Shown piece after piece: positions 15,305-23,197 of a stretch of 48,009 nucleotides of DNA (position 1 is its first letter; each line of letters starts with the position of its first letter). The stretch is from NCBI GenBank assembly GCA_023264765.1, contig JAHFVC010000004.1, forward strand, positions 6,775 to 54,783, in the 5' to 3' direction. Source of the DNA: Mycobacterium sp. (GTDB lineage Bacteria > Actinomycetota > Actinomycetes > Mycobacteriales > Mycobacteriaceae). The translations under genes and the position numbers were made by a program. The notes under the pieces were generated by a model. It searched no databases. It was given only the letters and a program-made list of their open reading frames with translations, and was not told the origin of the DNA.

Positions 15305-15784
15305 GTGACCGTCGACCCGGCGCCGACATCGGCACCGGCACGACTCGTCGAGCGATTTCACCGATTCTGTGAGCGCGTCGTGGCCCGGCTGCCGTTCGGG
15401 CTCGTCGATGTCGTCGCACCCACCTTCCTGGGTTTCGTCCTGATCAACGGTTTCACCTTCGGGGTGGATCTGGCCATTCTGACCTTGCTGCACAGCGGTT
15501 TTGGTGTGCTGCTCCCGATCGCGCTGACGGTCGGCTATGTCTGCGCGTTCGCACTGAGTTACGTGCTGAACCGGACACTGAACTTCCGTTCGCACGCGGT
15601 GGTGGGCCCTCAACTGGCGATCTACGTTGTGGTGGTCGCCATCAACTACGCGGCCTTCATCGTCGCCCTGCCCACCGCGCTGGCCTCGTTCGGGCTGGAG
15701 TACCACGTGGCGCGAATCCTCGCCGGTGGCGGCGAGGCCGTCTTCATGTACAGCGCGATGCGGTGGGTGATCTTCCGCCGCTGA
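15305..15784 (+). CDS. GtrA-like membrane protein
   Basis: 159 aa from GTG 15305; GTG 15302 is equally possible and the track start 15242 is less likely. Four membrane helices are visible: APTFLGFVLINGFTFGVDLAILTLL, GVLLPIALTVGYVCAFALSYVLNR, LAIYVVVVAINYAAFIVAL and the C-terminal YHVARILAGGGEAVFMYSAMRWVIF. The SYVLNRTLNFRS motif between helices 2 and 3 is typical of the GtrA family, which is thought to help move polyprenyl-linked sugars across the membrane for cell-wall glycan decoration. Its position beside other envelope genes fits. Confidence 0.83.
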   Translation: MTVDPAPTSAPARLVERFHRFCERVVARLPFGLVDVVAPTFLGFVLINGFTFGVDLAILTLLHSGFGVLLPIALTVGYVCAFALSYVLNRTLNFRSHAVVGPQLAIYVVVVAINYAAFIVALPTALASFGLEYHVARILAGGGEAVFMYSAMRWVIFRR

Positions 15785-15818
15785 CGGTCATTCCCGCGAT
15801 AGGACCGTCCGAGTTCTT

Positions 15819-15824
15819 TACGCT
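15819..15824 (+). promoter_or_regulatory. -10 box of the Rieske protein gene
   Basis: TACGCT ends 6 nt before ATG 15831; leaderless-type start. Confidence 0.4.
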
Positions 15825-15830
15825 CCATCC

Positions 15831-16259
15831 ATGACCGTTCACGACTCTGCCCTGGGGCGCCGCCAGGTATTGGCGGGCGCCGGAATCGCTGTGGGAGCCA
15901 CCGCGATCGCGGCCTGCTCAGGATCGGGGACCAAGGACGCGACAACGACCTCCGCATCCGCTGCGCCGACGGGCGGCAAACCAGGTGTGCTGGCGCAGAC
16001 CGCCCAGGTACCGGTCGGTGCGGGGGTGATCGTGGGCGACGTCGTGCTGACCCAGCCCACCGCCGGGGTCTTCAAGGGCCTGTCGACGGAGTGCCCGCAC
16101 AAGGGGTGTGCGGTGTCCGCCGTTGCCGACGGGGAGATCACCTGCCCGTGCCACGGCAGCGCCTTCGGCCTGGACGGCGCGGTGCTCAAGGGGCCCGCGA
16201 CCAAGCCCCTGGCGCCGGTCGCCGTGACGGTGCAAGGCGAGGACATCGTCAAGGGATAG
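15831..16259 (+). CDS. Rieske [2Fe-2S] Tat-exported lipoprotein
   Basis: 142 aa. The N-terminus has a Tat-like GRRQVLAG signal followed by a lipobox ending at C29 (AIAAC), so it should be exported folded and lipid-anchored. Rieske cluster ligands: C88-P-H90 and C105-P-C-H108; C93 and C107 are placed to form the structural disulfide. Between signal and domain is a Ser/Thr/Ala linker. It lacks the transmembrane parts of a bc1 Rieske subunit (QcrA), so it is a small standalone periplasmic electron carrier. Partner unknown. Confidence 0.9.
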   Translation: MTVHDSALGRRQVLAGAGIAVGATAIAACSGSGTKDATTTSASAAPTGGKPGVLAQTAQVPVGAGVIVGDVVLTQPTAGVFKGLSTECPHKGCAVSAVADGEITCPCHGSAFGLDGAVLKGPATKPLAPVAVTVQGEDIVKG

Positions 16260-16266
16260 GCACGGC

Positions 16267-16272
16267 TACGAT
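16267..16272 (+). promoter_or_regulatory. -10 box of the Thr-rich membrane protein gene
   Basis: TACGAT lies 8 nt before GTG 16281, implying a leader of about 2 nt. Confidence 0.3.
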
Positions 16273-16280
16273 CACCGGCT

Positions 16281-16682
16281 GTGGGAGACGTGGAGGACTC
16301 GACACCGGAATCGATCCCGCAGTGGTACGAGGAAACGTGGGCGGTGTACGCGGCCGGTGCCGGTGCGCTCGCCGTGATCATCGTCTTGGTTTTCGCGGTG
16401 GTGCAGACGTCGCGCAGCTCGATGGACCCGGGCCATCCGCCCCCGCCCGCAACCGAGGACGCACCGACCACCCAGATGTCCACGACGACGACCACCACGC
16501 GCACCCGGTCGACGACGCCGTCCACCTCCGACATCAACCCGTCGGACACCAGCCCGGGGTCCGCCACGACGACCACCGACGACTGGGTGCCCGACTTCCC
16601 CGAGCTGACCGGCACCACGCCGACCACGACCACCGACCCCTACGCGACGAGCACGTCAGCGCCTCGGGCCGGGGCGATTTAA
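16281..16682 (+). CDS. Single-pass membrane protein with Thr-rich tail
   Basis: 133 aa from GTG 16281. Acidic N-terminus, PQWYEETWAVYAAGAGALAVIIVLVFAVVQTS as one membrane helix (about 14-43), then a low-complexity extracellular tail with Thr runs (STTTTTTRTRSTT, TTTTTD). The layout (short cytosolic part, one helix, Thr/Pro tail) recalls the protein at 41058-41603. The tail may be glycosylated, as Thr-rich mycobacterial proteins often are (inference). Its TAA overlaps the convergent L,D-transpeptidase stop by 3-4 bp. Function unknown. Confidence 0.65.
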   Translation: MGDVEDSTPESIPQWYEETWAVYAAGAGALAVIIVLVFAVVQTSRSSMDPGHPPPPATEDAPTTQMSTTTTTTRTRSTTPSTSDINPSDTSPGSATTTTDDWVPDFPELTGTTPTTTTDPYATSTSAPRAGAI

Positions 16683-17959
16683 CTCAGCAGCGCACTGCCC
16701 TTGCGCCACTGATCCCACGGCACCGCCCAATCGCCGTTCTGGGACAGCAAGGTCTGGGGTGGGCCGCCGGTGTGCCGGATTTCCACCACGTCGCCGGGAA
16801 CCGAGAAATCGAAGAACCACTTGGCGTTCTCGGAGCTCAGGTTCAAACAACCGTGCGAGGTGTTGGTGTTGCCCTGCGCCCAGACCGTGGCGTTGAGCTG
16901 GTGCAGATAGATACCGTCACCGCTGATTCGGGTGGCCCAGGGAATGGTCTCGCGGTAGCCGAGCCGGGAGTTGGTCGGCAGACCGTAGGACGACGAGTCC
17001 ATGATCACCGGATTGGCCTTGTCCAGCACGGTGTACACACCGGGCGGGGTCCAGAAGTTCAGCGTCGTGCCGCCGATGGTCTCGGTGCCGCCCCGGCCCA
17101 TCGAGGTGGGCATGGTGCGGACCAGCTTCCCGTTGTCGAACACGCTGACCTGCTTGGTGTTGTCATCGGCGATCGACACGTGCGAGTCGCCGATCTTGAA
17201 CGACACCCTCTCGTCGTCTTGGCCGTAATAGCCGTCGCCCAGCGGGACCCCGTAGATGTTCGCGTCGACGGTCACGGTGGTGCCGGGGGCGTAGTAGCGC
17301 TCCGGGCGCCAGTGTGCGGTCTGCTCGTCGACCCAGTTCCAGGCGCCCTTCACGGCCGGGGACGTGGTCACCACCAGCTGGCGTTCCGCCCGGGCCTTGT
17401 CGGTGACCGGCTCGTCGAAATGCGCGACGACGACGGTGCCCACGCCGTAGGTGCCGCCGTCCTTCAGGGACGCGTATCCGGTGGTGTTCAGATATACCGA
17501 CGTCTGGTAGCTCGGGGACACCGTGGTGAAGCTGGACGTCTCGGCTGCCGGCATCCCGCCGGGTCCCTGCGACCGCACGGTCATGGTGTACGTGCGGCCA
17601 TAGCCGAGTTGGACGGCCGGCTTCCACGCGGTGCGGTCCGGTGTCATGATCCCTGCCACGGTGGCGCCGTTCTCGTTGACCATCGTCACGTCGGTCAGCG
17701 TCCCGCTGAAGGCGGTGACCGCAACCGGTCCGACGGGCAAGACGTTCTGGGCCCCGGCCGGAGGTTGCACCCTGATGGTCGCGGGTACCGGTGCCGGCGG
17801 ATCCGCCGCTGCGGCTGCCGCCAGATCGGCACCGGCGGCCAGGTTGCGGCAGCCGTCCTGGCACTGCGCGATCCGGGAGCTCTGCGTCACCCCCAAGCCG
17901 GCGACGAGAAGGAGCGCCGCAAACATCGCGGCGCGCACTCGGTGACGATCAAGACGCAC
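16679..17959 (-). CDS. L,D-transpeptidase (LdtMt5-like)
   Basis: 426 aa from GTG 17959. MRLDRHRVRAAMFAALLLVAGLGV is a basic plus hydrophobic export signal. Two Ig-like regions follow (about 60-260, containing SGTLTDVTMVNENG and HFDEPVTDKARAERQLVVT), then the YkuD catalytic domain with H-x-SHGCLNLS, nucleophile about C371. GDWAVPWDQWRKGS at the C-terminus is typical of mycobacterial Ldts. These enzymes make 3-3 peptidoglycan crosslinks. The track start (ATG 18028) overlaps a TACTAT box, so the later GTG, preceded by GGAGAG, is preferred. No convincing lipobox is seen, unlike LprQ. Confidence 0.9.
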   Translation of the reverse strand: MRLDRHRVRAAMFAALLLVAGLGVTQSSRIAQCQDGCRNLAAGADLAAAAAADPPAPVPATIRVQPPAGAQNVLPVGPVAVTAFSGTLTDVTMVNENGATVAGIMTPDRTAWKPAVQLGYGRTYTMTVRSQGPGGMPAAETSSFTTVSPSYQTSVYLNTTGYASLKDGGTYGVGTVVVAHFDEPVTDKARAERQLVVTTSPAVKGAWNWVDEQTAHWRPERYYAPGTTVTVDANIYGVPLGDGYYGQDDERVSFKIGDSHVSIADDNTKQVSVFDNGKLVRTMPTSMGRGGTETIGGTTLNFWTPPGVYTVLDKANPVIMDSSSYGLPTNSRLGYRETIPWATRISGDGIYLHQLNATVWAQGNTNTSHGCLNLSSENAKWFFDFSVPGDVVEIRHTGGPPQTLLSQNGDWAVPWDQWRKGSALLS

Positions 17960-18026
17960 AGGCTCTCCGGGGCAGAAGACGGAATGATCCGGGGGTGCTG
18001 CACTGCACGCGCCGGAAGAAGCTCTC

Positions 18027-18032
18027 ATAGTA
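18027..18032 (-). promoter_or_regulatory. -10 box of the L,D-transpeptidase gene
   Basis: TACTAT on the minus strand predicts transcription starting near 18020, which would exclude ATG 18028 as start and leave a leader of about 60 nt before GTG 17959. Confidence 0.4.
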
Positions 18033-18050
18033 GAGGGCGCGCGCGTCCGA

Positions 18051-18701
18051 TCACACCCGACCGCTGATCTCCATGCTGTCCGTGTCGCGGGCCGCGAAGT
18101 TCACGCTTGTGTAGCCGTTGGCCGGATCCCGCACGTAGTCGAGATATGGCTTGGTGTCGGCCATTTCGGTGTTGTCGGCGATCACCAGCGCGCCCGGCGA
18201 CAGCCTCGGTTCGAGGACCCGCAGCACCGGCAGATAGAGCTCTTTCCACCCGTCGAGCAGCACCAGATCGACGGGGCCCGTGCCCGCCGCCAGAGTGCTG
18301 ACGGCGTCGCCCTCCAGAATGGTGATGAGATCCGACAGTCCGGTCTCGGCGAAGGTCTGCTTCGCGGCGGCGATCTTGGCGGCGCTCAGCTCGGTGGTGA
18401 TCACCCGGCCGGACCCGTTGTCGCGTACGGCGGAGGCGAGGTGCAATGCCGACAGACCGAAGGACATCCCGAACTCGACGACGGTGGCGGGCCGCGCGGC
18501 GCGCACCAACGTGTAGAGCAGCCGGCCTGCCGCGGGGGTTACCGGCATGTAGACGTCGCTGACCGCATCGGCGCGCTCCTGCGCGCTCGCCTGCGGATCG
18601 AAATTGCGAAATCGGTCTCGCAGACCGGCCCGCTGGGCGTCGGATTCGGCGTACATCCGGTCCAGGGCACGTGCGACCCGGGCATCGTGAAGTGTCGTCA
18701 T
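18051..18701 (-). CDS. SAM-dependent O-methyltransferase (family 3-like)
   Basis: 216 aa, normal for the class I O-methyltransferase family. Motif I is VVEFGMSFGLSALHLASAV (about 72-90), the acidic ribose-binding residue is in VITTELSAAKIAAAK, and motif IV is VDLVLLDGWKELYLPVL (metal/substrate Asp). DNTEMADTKPYLDYVRD follows. Family members methylate small hydroxylated (catechol-like) compounds, usually with Mg2+. It is monocistronic, with a TAGCTT box 7 nt before the ATG, so a near-leaderless mRNA is likely. Confidence 0.85.
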   Translation of the reverse strand: MTTLHDARVARALDRMYAESDAQRAGLRDRFRNFDPQASAQERADAVSDVYMPVTPAAGRLLYTLVRAARPATVVEFGMSFGLSALHLASAVRDNGSGRVITTELSAAKIAAAKQTFAETGLSDLITILEGDAVSTLAAGTGPVDLVLLDGWKELYLPVLRVLEPRLSPGALVIADNTEMADTKPYLDYVRDPANGYTSVNFAARDTDSMEISGRV

Positions 18702-18708
18702 GAGCGCG

Positions 18709-18714
18709 AAGCTA
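18709..18714 (-). promoter_or_regulatory. -10 box of the O-methyltransferase gene
   Basis: TAGCTT on the minus strand, 7 nt before ATG 18701. Confidence 0.35.
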
Positions 18715-18736
18715 CGCCCGGTGGCTGTGCGCTGGA

Positions 18737-18766
18737 TTAGACCCAGCTGGGCCTGTCTGACACAAT
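18737..18766 (+). promoter_or_regulatory. Candidate promoter of the riboswitch-terC transcript
   Basis: TTAGAC (18737-18742), an 18-bp spacer and CACAAT (18761-18766). Transcription would begin around 18773, right at the 5' edge of the predicted aptamer. Confidence 0.4.
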
Positions 18767-18772
18767 TGCGGG

Positions 18773-18876
18773 CGAGGGGAGTACTCCTGTCGCTGCGGTG
18801 TCGTCATCACGTGGTCCGAAGTCGGATTGCCGGTGCCGCAGGCTGTGCCTCGTGTGGCGCGGCGGAAGAGACCTCG
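18773..18876 (+). ncRNA. yybP-ykoY (manganese) riboswitch upstream of terC
   Basis: The leader carries the conserved pieces of this class in order: GGGGAGTA (18776-18783), CGTCATCACG (18802-18811) and AGACC (18869-18873). P1 closes as CGAGG (18773-18777) with CCTCG (18872-18876), and GCCGC (18835-18839) pairs with GCGGC (18859-18863). The class is known to sense Mn2+ and to sit before TerC/MntP-type genes. The 3' P1 strand can instead pair with the SD region CCGGAGG (18892-18898), suggesting an ON switch at the translation level. Recognised by eye, not by a covariance search. Confidence 0.75.
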
Positions 18877-18907
18877 GCCGTTGAACGACGACCGGAGGCT
18901 CTTTTTC

Positions 18908-19906
18908 ATGAATGTGTCTGCACTCGAGTGGGGTATCACCCTCACCGTCACCATCGCGATCCTGCTGTTCGATGTGATCGTGATCGGGCGACGCCCGCAC
19001 GAACCATCCAAACGTGAAACCGCGACCTATCTGACGATCTATGTCGGCCTGGCCGTGGCCTTCGGGCTGTGGACGTGGTTCTTCCACGGCAGTCAGTTCG
19101 GAGTTGAATTCTTCGCCGGTTGGCTCACCGAGTACAGCCTGTCGGTGGACAACCTGTTCATCTTCTTGATCATCATGGCCAGCTTCAAGGTGCCGCGGAT
19201 CTATCAGCAGCAGGCGCTGCTCGTCGGCATCATCTTGGCGCTGATCTTCCGCGGCATCTTCATCGCGCTCGGCGCGGTGGCCATCGAGCAGTTCTCCTGG
19301 GTGTTCTACCTGTTCGGCGCGTTCCTGGTGTACACCGCGCTCAAGCTGGTCCGGGACACCGAGCACGACGACGATGCCGACAACGGCGTGGTCCGGTTCG
19401 CGCAGAAGCACCTGAAGTTCACCGACAAGTGGAACGGCTTGAGCCTGTGGGTGAAGGAGAACGGAAAGCGTCTGATGACGCCGATGTTCCTGGTGATCGT
19501 CGCGCTGGGCACCACAGACCTGCTGTTCGCGCTGGATTCCATCCCGGCCATCTACGGCCTGACCCGCGAGCCCTACCTGGTGTTCACCGCCAACGTCTTC
19601 GCGCTGATGGGCCTGCGCCAGCTGTACTTCCTGCTCGGTGATCTGCTCAAGCGGCTGGTGTACCTGTCGCAGGGTCTGGCGTTCATCCTGGGCTTCATCG
19701 GGGTGAAGCTGCTGCTGCACGCGCTGCACGAGAACGAACTGCCGTTCATCAACGGCGGCGAGTCGGTGCACGTTCCGGAGATCCCGACGCTGGCCAGCCT
19801 CGGTGTCATCGTCGTGACGCTGGTGATCACCACGGCGGCCAGTCTCTACAAGACGCGCAACGATGCGAAGAAGGCCGCCACCGCCGCCGCCGGCACGGCC
19901 GACTAG
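18908..19906 (+). CDS. TerC family integral membrane protein (probable metal exporter)
   Basis: 332 aa with about nine membrane helices. The two TerC acidic motifs are EYSLSVDNLFIFLIIM (about 77-92) and TTDLLFALDSIPAIYGLT (about 200-217), which pair Asp residues inside the membrane. TerC/Alx proteins export Mn2+ or help load metal into secreted proteins. ATG 18908 has GGAGG at 18894-18898, 9 nt upstream; the longer track ORF runs through the riboswitch. A charged cytosolic loop EHDDDADNGVVRF separates the halves. The riboswitch upstream supports a manganese role. Confidence 0.92.
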   Translation: MNVSALEWGITLTVTIAILLFDVIVIGRRPHEPSKRETATYLTIYVGLAVAFGLWTWFFHGSQFGVEFFAGWLTEYSLSVDNLFIFLIIMASFKVPRIYQQQALLVGIILALIFRGIFIALGAVAIEQFSWVFYLFGAFLVYTALKLVRDTEHDDDADNGVVRFAQKHLKFTDKWNGLSLWVKENGKRLMTPMFLVIVALGTTDLLFALDSIPAIYGLTREPYLVFTANVFALMGLRQLYFLLGDLLKRLVYLSQGLAFILGFIGVKLLLHALHENELPFINGGESVHVPEIPTLASLGVIVVTLVITTAASLYKTRNDAKKAATAAAGTAD

Positions 19907-19907
19907 C

Positions 19908-20561
19908 TCAGTCCCGCACGAAGCGGACGTTCTCGGCCAGCGGGTTGCGGCCCACCCGCAGTCCGTTGGCCGGGAAGTCCGGGTCGGGGTAACCGATCGC
20001 AAGCCCGCACAGCACCCGCATCTCCGCACCGATGCCGAGATGCTCGCGCACGATGTCCGGATAGCCGGCGATGGACACCTGCACGCATGTCCCCAGTCCG
20101 CGCGCAGTCAGTGCCAGCAGAAGGTTCTGCAGGAACATGCCTACGCCCATGCTGTCCACGTAGCCGAGTTCGTGGTGCATGCAGACGACGCCGGCCAGCG
20201 GTGCCCGGAAGAACTCCCAGTTACGCAACACCGCCAACCGCCGGGCCTCGGCGTCGTGGCGGGCGATACCCATGGAGCCGTACACCAGAGCACCCAGATC
20301 GCGGCGGTGGTGTTCGAAATCTTCGGGGAGCTTGGGAACCCTGGGCGCCGAGGCCTGGGCTTCCTGGAGTAGTGCCTCGACCAACCGGTCACGGGCCGGC
20401 CCGGAGGCGAACACCACCTGCCAGGGCTGGACGTTCGAATTGGACGGGGCGCGTACGGCCAGCGCCAGGGCTTCGTCGAGCAATTCCTGCGGTACCGGCT
20501 TGTCCCGCAGGAACAACCGGCTGGAGTGACGTGCCGTGATGGCATCTTCCAGGTCGTACAT
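19908..20561 (-). CDS. Nitroreductase family FMN oxidoreductase
   Basis: 217 aa. The start AITARHSSRLFLRDKPVPQELLDEALALAVRAPSNSNVQPWQVVFASG has the FMN-phosphate Arg/Ser cluster and the APSxxNxQPW motif of nitroreductases. MGVGMFLQNLLLALTARGLGTCVQVSIAGYPDIVREHLGI is the conserved dimer/flavin helix, and GLAIGYPDPD follows. It would reduce nitroaromatics, quinones or enones with NAD(P)H. It begins 4 bp after the MDR gene stop and is the last gene of a four-gene operon, ending 2 bp from the convergent terC stop. Confidence 0.9.
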   Translation of the reverse strand: MYDLEDAITARHSSRLFLRDKPVPQELLDEALALAVRAPSNSNVQPWQVVFASGPARDRLVEALLQEAQASAPRVPKLPEDFEHHRRDLGALVYGSMGIARHDAEARRLAVLRNWEFFRAPLAGVVCMHHELGYVDSMGVGMFLQNLLLALTARGLGTCVQVSIAGYPDIVREHLGIGAEMRVLCGLAIGYPDPDFPANGLRVGRNPLAENVRFVRD

Positions 20562-20565
20562 GTAC

Positions 20566-21455
20566 TCAATCCTTCACGACGAGAACGGTTTTGCCGGGCA
20601 GTTGGCGTGACCTGCTCTCATAGGCCTGCCGGCCCTGCGCCAGGCCGAAGGTGGCGGCCAGTTGCACGTGCAGCCGACCGGCGTCCACCAGACCGGCCAG
20701 CTCGGCCAGTGCGTCGGTATCGGGTGTCACGATGAAGAACGTCGCCGGGATGCCGGCCGGCGGCGGCGCGGTCAAGGTGACCAGCCGCCCGCCCGGCCGG
20801 GTGGCAGCGAATCCGGCGTGCAGCGCGTCACCGCCGACGGTGTCGATGACGACATCGAACGCTGCAGGGGGGATCGGTGCGGTGCGGGTGTCGACGATCT
20901 CCGCGACACCCAGGCCCGCGACCAGATCACGGGCCTGGTCGCTGCGCACCGTCGCCGACACCTGGGCCCCGAGGTCCGCCGCCAGTTGCACGGTCAGTGC
21001 CCCGACCCCACCCGCCCCGCCGAGCACCAGCACGCGGTCGCCGGCGCCGACTTTCGCGTGGTCGACGAGCGCCTGCCAGGCGGTCAGACCGGCCAGCGGC
21101 AGCGCGGCGGACACGGTGTGCGCAACCGACCGCGGCCGGCCGGCCAGGTCGGCGGCCGGCACGCTCACGTAGTCGGCTGCGGCGCCGTCCCGGTCGAACT
21201 GAATCAGCCCGTACACCTGGTCACCCACCGCCCATCCGGTCACCTCGGGGCCCACCTCGGCGACGATCCCGGAGACCTCGTGCGACGGATGGCCGGCAGG
21301 TGCGACCAGGTCTCCTCCCAGGTCAGCTCGTCGAAGGTGATGGCGGCGGCGTGCACCTGGACCAGCACCTCCCCGGCGGCGGGCGCTGGGCGCGGTGCCT
21401 CGTCCAGGACGAGGACCTCCGGGCCGCCCCGCCGGTGCGCGCGCAGCGCCCGCAT
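20566..21455 (-). pseudogene. MDR/zinc-type quinone oxidoreductase, interrupted by a one-base frameshift
   Basis: The 5' part (21455 down to about 21290) encodes MRALRAHRRGGPEVLVLDEAPRPAPAAGEVLVQVHAAAITFDELTWEETWSHLPAI; the rest, in another frame (20566 to about 21290), encodes PSHEVSGIVAEVGPEVTGWAVGDQVYG and the Rossmann motif VLVLGGAGGVGALTVQLA, ending KTVLVVKD. The minus strand reads ATCCGTCGCAC where ATCCCGTCGCAC would give a continuous LPAIPSHEVSG. A single lost C (about 21285-21290) therefore splits the gene, unless it is a sequencing error. The 313-aa track ORF has an Arg-rich artefact N-terminus. Intact, it would be an NADPH quinone/enone reductase; Zn ligands are absent. It begins 2 bp after the hydrolase stop. 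Confidence 0.85.
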
Positions 21456-21457
21456 CG

Positions 21458-22246
21458 CTAGAAGCCCTTCTTCGCGAGCCAGCCCAGCGCCAGGTCCGCG
21501 ACGTCACGCCACCCGTTGTCGATGGTCAGTGAATGTCCGCGGCCGGCCAGGATCTCGAACTCGGTATCCGATTCACCCTTCGCGTACTTGGCCGCCACCT
21601 CCTTGGTGACCTTCAGTGGCACGGTGTGGTCCTCGGTGCCCGAAATCAGCAGCAGCGGACCGCGGTCGGCCAGTTTGGTGTCGACCTTGGCCGGCGAATG
21701 GAGGGCGAAGTTCGCGGCCGCATCCTGGAACAGGGGGCGGCCCGGACCGGGAATGGTCCACTGCGCATGCAGCGCATCGGATTCCTCTTCGCTGATCGCG
21801 TTGCCGAAGGCGTAGCGGAACTGCTCGGGGGTCAGCGACACCGTCTTGTGCAGGTTGGCCGGATTACCCAGCACCGGGAACGACGACTTCAGCTGCGCCA
21901 GCGGCAGCGCCTTCACGCCCTTGAGCGGCGCCGGGTCGACCGCCACGGCCGCCGCGGCGTGACCCTCCGCCAGCAGCCGCTGGGCGATGAGCCCGCCGAA
22001 CGAGTGGCCGATGACGATGGGCTTGGTGTCCCCGAACAGGCCCGCGTAGTGCGCCACGATCTCGTCGATGCCGACATCGTTGAGCGCATCGGGGTTGGCG
22101 CGGGTGGCCTCGACGGTATCGCCGTCACCGGGCCACCCGGGCGCGGAGGTGGAGTAGCCGCGGGTGGCGAACAGGTCCTGCCAGGGCTGCCACGAGCCGG
22201 CATGGATCCACAGACCGTGGATGAAGACGACGGGGGTGTTGGACAT
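21458..22246 (-). CDS. Alpha/beta hydrolase
   Basis: 262 aa. HGLWIHAGSW (oxyanion region, about 10-19), nucleophile elbow VIGHSFGGLIAQ with S82, acid in LLLISGTEDHTVPLKV (about D207) and H238 in AGRGHSLTIDN complete the triad. Length and motifs are those of haloperoxidase/esterase-like hydrolases; there is no export signal. Second gene of the operon, 27 bp after the SDR stop and 2 bp before the MDR start. Substrate unknown; an ester or lactone is possible. Confidence 0.9.
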   Translation of the reverse strand: MSNTPVVFIHGLWIHAGSWQPWQDLFATRGYSTSAPGWPGDGDTVEATRANPDALNDVGIDEIVAHYAGLFGDTKPIVIGHSFGGLIAQRLLAEGHAAAAVAVDPAPLKGVKALPLAQLKSSFPVLGNPANLHKTVSLTPEQFRYAFGNAISEEESDALHAQWTIPGPGRPLFQDAAANFALHSPAKVDTKLADRGPLLLISGTEDHTVPLKVTKEVAAKYAKGESDTEFEILAGRGHSLTIDNGWRDVADLALGWLAKKGF

Positions 22247-22273
22247 TTTCGATCTCCTCAGATGTGTCGGGGC

Positions 22274-23059
22274 TCAAGCAACGGTCGATACGTAGCCGCC
22301 GTCGATGCGGACGTCGGCGCCGGTGATGTTGGCGGAACGATCGCTGGCCAGGAACAGCGCCAGGTCGGCGACCTCGGCGGCGGTGGTGGCACGGCCCGTT
22401 GCGGCGCCCGCGGTGACGGATTGCAGCACCTCCTCGGCGGAGGCGCCACTGCCGCCGCCGAATTGTTCGCCGATGCCGCCTTTGGCCAGCCACAGCGGGG
22501 TGGCCACCGGGCCGGGGCTGATCACGTTGACCCGGACCCCCTTGGGTCCGAATTCGCCGGACAGACCTTTGGCGAGATTGGCCAGTGCAGCCTTGGTGGT
22601 GCTGTAGTCGAGGATGGGCGAGTCGGGGAGCACCGCGTTGACCGACCCGATCATGACGATGGAACCGCCGCCGTCCAACAGGTGCGGCAGGGCGGCGCGG
22701 GTCACGCGGATGGCGGAGAGCAGGTTGATGTCGATCGAGGCCTGCCAGGCTTCGTCGGTGAGCGTCAGGAACCCGCCCATGTGGGGCACGACGGCTCCGG
22801 TGTTATTGACCAAGATGTCGATGCCGCCCCGGTCGGCCGCGGCGGCGACGAGTGCCGCGGCGCCATCGGCAGTGGCCAGGTCGGCGGCGATGAACGTCGC
22901 AGATCCCGCGGCCTCCAAAGCCTGAAGTTCCGGTGAGTTGTGCCGCGCCCCGGCGATGACGAAGGCGCCGGCTTCGGCGAATGCCTGGCTGATGGCCAGA
23001 CCGATACCCTTGCTCGCCCCCGTGACGACGGCGATCTTGTTGTCCAGATGCATATCCAT
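22274..23059 (-). CDS. SDR family oxidoreductase
   Basis: 261 aa. TGASKGIG (13-20), NNTG (85-88; usual NNAG has Thr here), S139, Y152-S-T-T-K156, and the C-terminal SANITGADVRIDGGYVSTVA, all typical of classical SDRs. RHNSPE after beta-strand 2 carries a positive charge that suggests NADP(H). First gene of the minus-strand operon and divergent from the LAL regulator, with the 26-bp repeat array between them. ATG 23059 or the internal ATG 23053 may be used; neither has a clear SD. Confidence 0.9.
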   Translation of the reverse strand: MDMHLDNKIAVVTGASKGIGLAISQAFAEAGAFVIAGARHNSPELQALEAAGSATFIAADLATADGAAALVAAAADRGGIDILVNNTGAVVPHMGGFLTLTDEAWQASIDINLLSAIRVTRAALPHLLDGGGSIVMIGSVNAVLPDSPILDYSTTKAALANLAKGLSGEFGPKGVRVNVISPGPVATPLWLAKGGIGEQFGGGSGASAEEVLQSVTAGAATGRATTAAEVADLALFLASDRSANITGADVRIDGGYVSTVA

Positions 23060-23098
23060 GGCTCATACAGTGCTCCGACGGTCCCGGCGCGGACATCT

Positions 23099-23190
23099 GT
23101 CAAATGACTGCACCGCAGTCGGAAGTCAAATGACTGCACCGCAGTCGGAAGTCAAATGACTGCACCGCAGTCGGAAGTCAAATGACTGCA
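23099..23190. repeat. Tandem 26-bp repeat array, 3.5 copies, each with dyads
   Basis: Unit GTCAAATGACTGCACCGCAGTCGGAA occurs perfectly at 23099-23124, 23125-23150 and 23151-23176, then 14 bases of a fourth unit at 23177-23190. Each unit holds GACTGC-ACC-GCAGTC and GTCA-AA-TGAC. The array fills the gap between the SDR operon and the LAL regulator. A further GACTGC...CAGTC pair spans 23184-23207. Likely a multi-site operator. Confidence 0.9.
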
Positions 23191-23197
23191 TGTGCTG

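Noticed and set aside
16091-18067. 658-aa plus-strand ORF across the Rieske, Thr-rich and L,D-transpeptidase genes
   Set aside because: Runs out of frame through two real genes and antisense to a third; no domain.
20566-21507. 313-aa MDR ORF taken as an intact gene
   Set aside because: Its first 60 or so residues are Arg-rich nonsense, while the correct N-terminus is in another frame (MRALRAHRRGG...), showing a frameshift.
23099-23190. Repeat array as a CRISPR
   Set aside because: The units are directly adjacent with no spacers and there are no cas genes; it fits an operator array.
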